A DNA stretch of 7,324 bases from an uncultured Clostridia bacterium (GTDB lineage: Bacteria; Bacillota; Clostridia; Oscillospirales; Ruminococcaceae): the NCBI GenBank assembly GCA_946183095.1, contig CAMHBE010000090.1, forward strand, positions 1-7,324, written 5' to 3'. A model generated the notes under the pieces. The model saw only the letters and a list, made by a program, of their open reading frames with translations. It ran no database searches and was not told the origin of the DNA. Position 1 is the first letter of the stretch. Each line of letters opens with the position of its first letter. The position numbers were made by a program, and so were the translations under genes. Below are positions 4,846-7,324 of this stretch, one piece after another.

Positions 4846-5766
4846 ATGGCAATTTCGGCACAGGACGTAAAGCAGCTCAAGGAACTCACCAACTGCGGCA
4901 TGATGGACTGCAAGCGCGCTCTCGAGGCAACAAACGGCAACGTTGATGAGGCTATAAAGTATCTTCGTGAGCAGGGTCTTGCAAAGCAGGCAAAGAAGTC
5001 CGGCAGGATCGCGGCAGAAGGTCTGGTAGTTGCAAAGACAGACGAAGCCAAGAAGGTCGGCGCAGTAGTTGAGATCAACTCCGAGACTGACTTCGCTGCA
5101 AATTCCGATAAGTTCAAGGCATTCTGCGAGACTGTTCTCCAGACTATAATCGACAACGATGTCAAGGATGTTGATGCTCTCAAGGAGACTGCCGCAAGCG
5201 GTTCCGGCGAGAAGATCGCCGATGTTCTCACAGATGCTGTTGCTACTATCAGCGAGAATATCCAGATCAGACGTTTCGTAAGAATGACAGGCGATGTTTA
5301 CAGCTACGTTCACAACGGCGGCGGCTCTATCATCGGTTCCATCATCAAGCTCGAATCCGATAACGGCGCGGATGATGTCGTAAAGGCAGTTGCAAAGGAT
5401 CTGCTCCTCCAGATCACCGCAAGCGCTCCGCAGTTCGTTGCACAGAGCGATGTTCCGGCTTCCGTTATCGACGCGGAGAAGGAAGTTCAGCTCGAACTCG
5501 TAAAGAAGGAAAATGCTGAGTCCAAGAAGCCCAAGCCCGAGAACGTTCTCGAAAAGATCGTTGAAGGCAGAATGAGAAAGTTCGCAGAAGAGATCTGCCT
5601 GCTCGACCAGCCTTTCGTAAAGGATCCGTCGATCACAGTTGCAAAGTACATCGCAAACGCGGGCAAGAACATCAAGGTCATCGAATTCGCTCGTCTCGAA
5701 AAGGGCGAGGGCATCCAGAAGAAGGAAGACGACTTCGCTGCGGAAGTTGCTTCCATGGTCAAGTAA
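4846..5766 (+). CDS. tsf: translation elongation factor Ts
   Basis: This encodes 306 residues, in the usual range for EF-Ts. EF-Ts is the cytoplasmic nucleotide exchange factor that releases GDP from EF-Tu. The N-terminal UBA-like domain (1 to about 45) has VKQLKELTNCGMMDCKRALE (8-27), the family signature. The core has VVEINSETDFAANSDKF (74-90), whose TDF motif contacts the EF-Tu G domain. It is followed by the two-part dimerisation core, with YSYVHNGGGSIIGSIIKL at about 152-169, and a C-terminal module with ITVAKYIANAGKNIKVIEFARLE split across 264-286. The ATG has AAGGAG 8 bases upstream (4832-4837). It is co-transcribed with rpsB unless the inserted element interferes; I find no convincing promoter of its own in the 226-base spacer. 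A strong terminator follows. Confidence 0.99.
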   Translation: MAISAQDVKQLKELTNCGMMDCKRALEATNGNVDEAIKYLREQGLAKQAKKSGRIAAEGLVVAKTDEAKKVGAVVEINSETDFAANSDKFKAFCETVLQTIIDNDVKDVDALKETAASGSGEKIADVLTDAVATISENIQIRRFVRMTGDVYSYVHNGGGSIIGSIIKLESDNGADDVVKAVAKDLLLQITASAPQFVAQSDVPASVIDAEKEVQLELVKKENAESKKPKPENVLEKIVEGRMRKFAEEICLLDQPFVKDPSITVAKYIANAGKNIKVIEFARLEKGEGIQKKEDDFAAEVASMVK

Positions 5767-5780
5767 GATACCAAAAAGCT

Positions 5781-5817
5781 GCGCGGCAGAGTGATGAGCT
5801 TGCCGCGCTTTTATTTT
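5781..5817 (+). terminator. intrinsic terminator after tsf
   Basis: GCGCGGCA (5781-5788) and TGCCGCGC (5801-5808) form a perfect 8-bp G+C-rich stem with a 12-base loop, followed by TTTTATTTT (5809-5817). It starts 14 bases after the tsf stop and closes the rpsB-tsf unit, so pyrH, the common next gene in bacteria, is not in this operon. Confidence 0.93.
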
Positions 5818-5826
5818 GCCTGAAAC

Positions 5827-5855
5827 CCGACAGATGCCGTAAAATATGGTATTAT
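5827..5855 (+). promoter_or_regulatory. possible promoter of the candidate RNA downstream of tsf
   Basis: CCGACA (5827-5832) and TATTAT (5850-5855) are 17 bases apart, with TGG just before the -10 (extended -10 form). Four of six -35 positions and five of six -10 positions match consensus. Transcription would begin near 5862. Confidence 0.45.
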
Positions 5856-5861
5856 GACATC

Positions 5862-6027
5862 GGAAATGTGCGGTCTGCGAAGCTGCGCGCTTCTGCAAGC
5901 AGAAAACATTGACAGAAAAACTGCTAAAGGGAGCGAGCCGCATCAATGCTCTTTCCCTTGCAGGACAATTATAACACATATCTGCGTGCGGATGTCAGGT
6001 GGCGACCTTACGGCATCCGCACTTTTT
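5862..6027 (+). ncRNA. candidate structured RNA of about 166 nt, unrecognised class
   Basis: This segment has no credible coding frame. It lies between a possible promoter (5827-5855) and a strong terminator (5986-6027) and can be drawn as a three-way junction. P1 is ATGTG (5866-5870) with CACAT (5975-5979). P2 is 5874-5883 with 5889-5893 and 5899-5903, split by a TGCAA bulge. P3 is ATTG/CAAT (5908-5911/5966-5969), CTGC/GCAG (5921-5924/5960-5963), AAGGGA/TCCCTT (5927-5932/5954-5959) and GAGC/GCTC (5935-5938/5948-5951). GTGCGG at 5868-5873 could alternatively pair with CCGCAC in the terminator (6017-6022). It may be a small RNA (a 6S-type RNA is possible) or a riboswitch-like leader whose original downstream gene is now separated by an insertion. 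I do not recognise a known class. Confidence 0.38.
5986..6027 (+). terminator. intrinsic terminator of the candidate RNA
   Basis: GTGCGGATG (5986-5994) and CATCCGCAC (6014-6022) form a perfect 9-bp stem, with a second helix AGGT/ACCT (5997-6000/6005-6008) inside, followed by five T residues (6023-6027). It lies well past the tsf terminator and close to no coding gene, so it implies a separate plus-strand transcript ending here. Confidence 0.8.
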
Positions 6028-6048
6028 GCATCTGCAAACGGCGCGTAA

Positions 6049-6412
6049 TTTAAGTTTCCCCAAAAATTCAAGCCGCCCAAGGAGCAAAACGAAGCTGACC
6101 GTCATTGGGAGGTAGGACAAGAAATGAAGAAATACTGCGCTTTACAAACTTAAGCACCTCAAAAATGCCGTCGGCGACTGCATAATAAAGAAAATCAGCA
6201 ATATCAAACAGTCTCTTTGAAACCGAAATGATCTCAAATCGAAGAATAACAGTATCATCTTTATCTGACATTTTTGAAACATATCCGATAGCCATTGTCA
6301 GCAGAAAATATTGCACTATTTTTTTTGCAATTTTCAATTTTTTATTTGCTTCTATCCCTTTATTTATCGGCTTTCGTCCGGTTTTCTGTTATGGATTTTG
6401 GGGAAACTTAAC
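6049..6412. mobile_element. 364-bp MITE-like element with 8-bp target duplication
   Basis: TTAAGTTTCCCCAAAA (6050-6065) and TTTTGGGGAAACTTAA (6396-6411) are perfect 16-bp inverted repeats. The outermost base on each side (T at 6049, C at 6412) does not pair. GCGCGTAA is present directly on both sides (6041-6048 and 6413-6420), fitting an 8-bp target duplication. The interior is clearly more A+T-rich than the neighbouring genes. It contains one minus-strand open frame (6068-6337) that is not a recognisable transposase, so the element would be non-autonomous. The ends do not resemble those of the element between rpsB and tsf. Its right duplication ends 3 bases before the -35 box of the downstream gene. 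Confidence 0.8.
6068..6337 (-). CDS. orphan ORF inside the MITE-like element, doubtful gene
   Basis: This open frame gives 89 residues from a TTG codon, or about 17 more if read back to the preceding stop at 6389-6391. It starts with a Lys-rich, partly hydrophobic helix (KIAKKIVQYFLLTMAIGYV), has a central stretch DTVILRFEIISVSKRLFDIA, and ends FVLPP-less as SSFLVLPPNDGQLRFAPWAA. I recognise no family. The nearest AAGGG is about 19 bases upstream of the TTG, too far for a good ribosome binding site, and there is no ATG before residue 15. It is either a cargo fragment carried by the element or a chance frame in A+T-rich DNA. Confidence 0.25.
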   Translation of the reverse strand: MKIAKKIVQYFLLTMAIGYVSKMSDKDDTVILRFEIISVSKRLFDIADFLYYAVADGIFEVLKFVKRSISSFLVLPPNDGQLRFAPWAA

Positions 6413-6423
6413 GCGCGTAAAAC

Positions 6424-6452
6424 TTGACAACAGACACTATTTGTGGTATAGT
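6424..6452 (+). promoter_or_regulatory. sigma-A promoter of the 7TM sensor gene
   Basis: TTGACA (6424-6429) and TATAGT (6447-6452) are separated by exactly 17 bases. Transcription should begin near 6459, giving a leader of about 36 bases. A short inverted repeat ACTAT/ATAGT (6436-6440/6448-6452) covers the -10 box. The adjacent MITE-like element ends only 11 bases upstream of the -35 box and would have replaced any upstream activator site. Confidence 0.88.
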
Positions 6453-6480
6453 AAAAGCGTATGCTGATTTTCACGAGGGG

Positions 6481-6488
6481 AGAGGTGA
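6481..6488 (+). promoter_or_regulatory. ribosome binding site that favours a GTG start for the 7TM sensor gene
   Basis: AGAGGTGA matches the 16S anti-Shine-Dalgarno core in its last seven bases. It leaves 6 bases to the GTG at 6495 but 12 to the ATG at 6501. The GTG is in frame and gives two extra residues. Confidence 0.6.
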
Positions 6489-6494
6489 CGGAGT

Positions 6495-7324
6495 GTGGCA
6501 ATGACGATATTATACATGAGTGTACTGGTGGTATCGCTGATATTATCGGGCGTGTTCTTTTTTGTAAAGTGGAGACCGCGTTTCAATCTCTACTCCGTTG
6601 TTTTCTACACCCTGATACCCGTGGCAAATCTCGGGTATGTCATGCTCGCGCTCGCGGAGAGCAGTGACGGTGCGCTTGCCGCGACAAAGATAATATATCT
6701 GGGCGGCTGCTATCTGTCATACTACATGATGCTGTGTATAATGTGGTTCTGCGGGATAAAAATGCCTAAAGCGATAGTCGTCATCATCGGGCTGCTGGTC
6801 ACGATATTCTATTCGTTTGTCGTAACTGCGGAAAAGCATGACCTCTTCTATAAGAGCTATGAGCTTGTCAAAGTGGACGGAATGAACGTTCTGCGGAAGG
6901 ATTACGGTATCGTACACGCCTTTTTCTATCCGGTCGTGCTGCTTCCGCTTGCCGTCACGCTCGGGATGCTGATATACACGTTTTTCAGGAAGAAGGACAT
7001 CTCCCGCAAAAACCTGATACTTTTGTTCGTGACTTATGTCGTTGCTTATGTTCTGTTTTTCGGCGGAAAGTATATTACGGGCAGCACGATAGAGCTTGCG
7101 GGGATTTCCTATGTGATATTCCAGTTCGTATTCCTGCTGCTGATCGACCGTATGTCGCTGTACGATATCGGCGGCAATGTCATGGAAACGCTTATGTTCA
7201 ACAGCAGGAACGGCTACATCTCGCTCGACAAGAGATTCCGCTATCTCGGAAGCGACCCCACCGCACGCAGCCTTATCCCCGCGCTGAACGAGGTCGGGGA
7301 AGGCTTTGAGGACGGCTCCCTGTT
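6495..7324 (+). CDS. 7TM sensor protein, N-terminal part (probable GGDEF/EAL-type or kinase-type signalling protein), cut by the window edge
   Basis: The frame stays open for 276 codons to the right edge, so the C-terminal output domain is not seen. Seven hydrophobic segments lie at about 5-24, 33-53, 64-87, 92-112, 139-164, 172-190 and 201-218, with the pattern FFFVKWRPRFNLYSVVFY (split 21-30, 31-38), IPVANLGYVMLA and IIYLGGCYLSYYMML of the histidine-kinase N-terminal 7TM region. DRMSLYDI (218-225) leads into a PAS-like segment with GYISLDKRFRYLGSDPTA (240-257). In gut Clostridia this arrangement is most often followed by GGDEF and/or EAL domains of cyclic-di-GMP turnover, or by a histidine kinase; which applies here cannot be seen. 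The GTG at 6495 fits the ribosome binding site best; the ATG at 6501 is the alternative. The gene has its own consensus promoter. Confidence 0.88.
   Translation, partial: MAMTILYMSVLVVSLILSGVFFFVKWRPRFNLYSVVFYTLIPVANLGYVMLALAESSDGALAATKIIYLGGCYLSYYMMLCIMWFCGIKMPKAIVVIIGLLVTIFYSFVVTAEKHDLFYKSYELVKVDGMNVLRKDYGIVHAFFYPVVLLPLAVTLGMLIYTFFRKKDISRKNLILLFVTYVVAYVLFFGGKYITGSTIELAGISYVIFQFVFLLLIDRMSLYDIGGNVMETLMFNSRNGYISLDKRFRYLGSDPTARSLIPALNEVGEGFEDGSL

Noticed and set aside
4774..5979. 401-codon open frame on the minus strand, opposite tsf
   Set aside because: It is the antisense shadow of tsf, made by that gene's codon bias. The translation is low-complexity Leu/Cys-rich with no family pattern, while the plus frame is an unmistakable EF-Ts.
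5995..6013. GGTGGCGACC in the terminator stem, which recalls the T-box core
   Set aside because: The T-box core has one base between TGG and ACC, here there are two, and no stem I landmarks or downstream tRNA or amino-acid gene are present.
6461..6667. 68-codon plus-strand frame starting with ATG at 6461
   Set aside because: It has no ribosome binding site at its ATG and overlaps, in another frame, the much longer 7TM reading frame with clear family patterns.

Overview
The window looks like a chromosomal piece of a spore-forming-lineage Firmicute, most likely a Ruminococcus-like member of the Oscillospiraceae. This is inferred from strong AGGAGG-type ribosome binding sites, consensus sigma-A promoters, a YlmC/YmxH-family PRC-barrel gene next to rpsB, an SCP2-domain protein with a Lys/Ala tail, and a 7TM receptor of the type common in gut Clostridia. 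No species call is possible from the sequence alone.

Left part (1-2452, minus strand): a tightly coupled operon driven by a perfect TTGACA-17-TATAAT promoter. It encodes a CpsD/CapB-type bacterial tyrosine kinase (TTG start), then a polytopic membrane protein with EpsG/Wzy-like features, then a small membrane protein. Both junctions are 4-bp ATGA overlaps, and a ribosome binding site at the very edge suggests a further gene outside the window. The likely theme is surface polysaccharide production, but no Wzz/CpsC-type activator of the kinase is visible.

Middle part (2572-3702): a minus-strand SCP2-domain gene with its own promoter, a terminator-like hairpin in its leader and a clear terminator. 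It is divergent from a plus-strand YlmC/YmxH-family gene across a spacer rich in inverted repeats.

Translation part (3718-5817): rpsB (ribosomal protein S2) and tsf (elongation factor Ts), with an extended -10 promoter, a structured leader and a strong terminator. A 161-bp MITE-like element with 16-bp terminal inverted repeats (15/16) and a 4-bp ATAA duplication lies between them, starting 5 bp after the rpsB stop.

Right part (5818-7324): a promoter-to-terminator segment with no gene that folds on paper into a three-way junction plus terminator (candidate structured RNA). Next comes a second, unrelated MITE-like element (about 364 bp, 16-bp inverted repeats, 8-bp duplication) carrying an orphan ORF. 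After it, a consensus promoter drives a 7TM sensor protein that runs off the right edge.

The points most worth a second look are the two mobile elements placed against core-gene expression signals, the candidate RNA at 5862-6027, and the kinase/EpsG-like operon with its palindrome around the -35 box.
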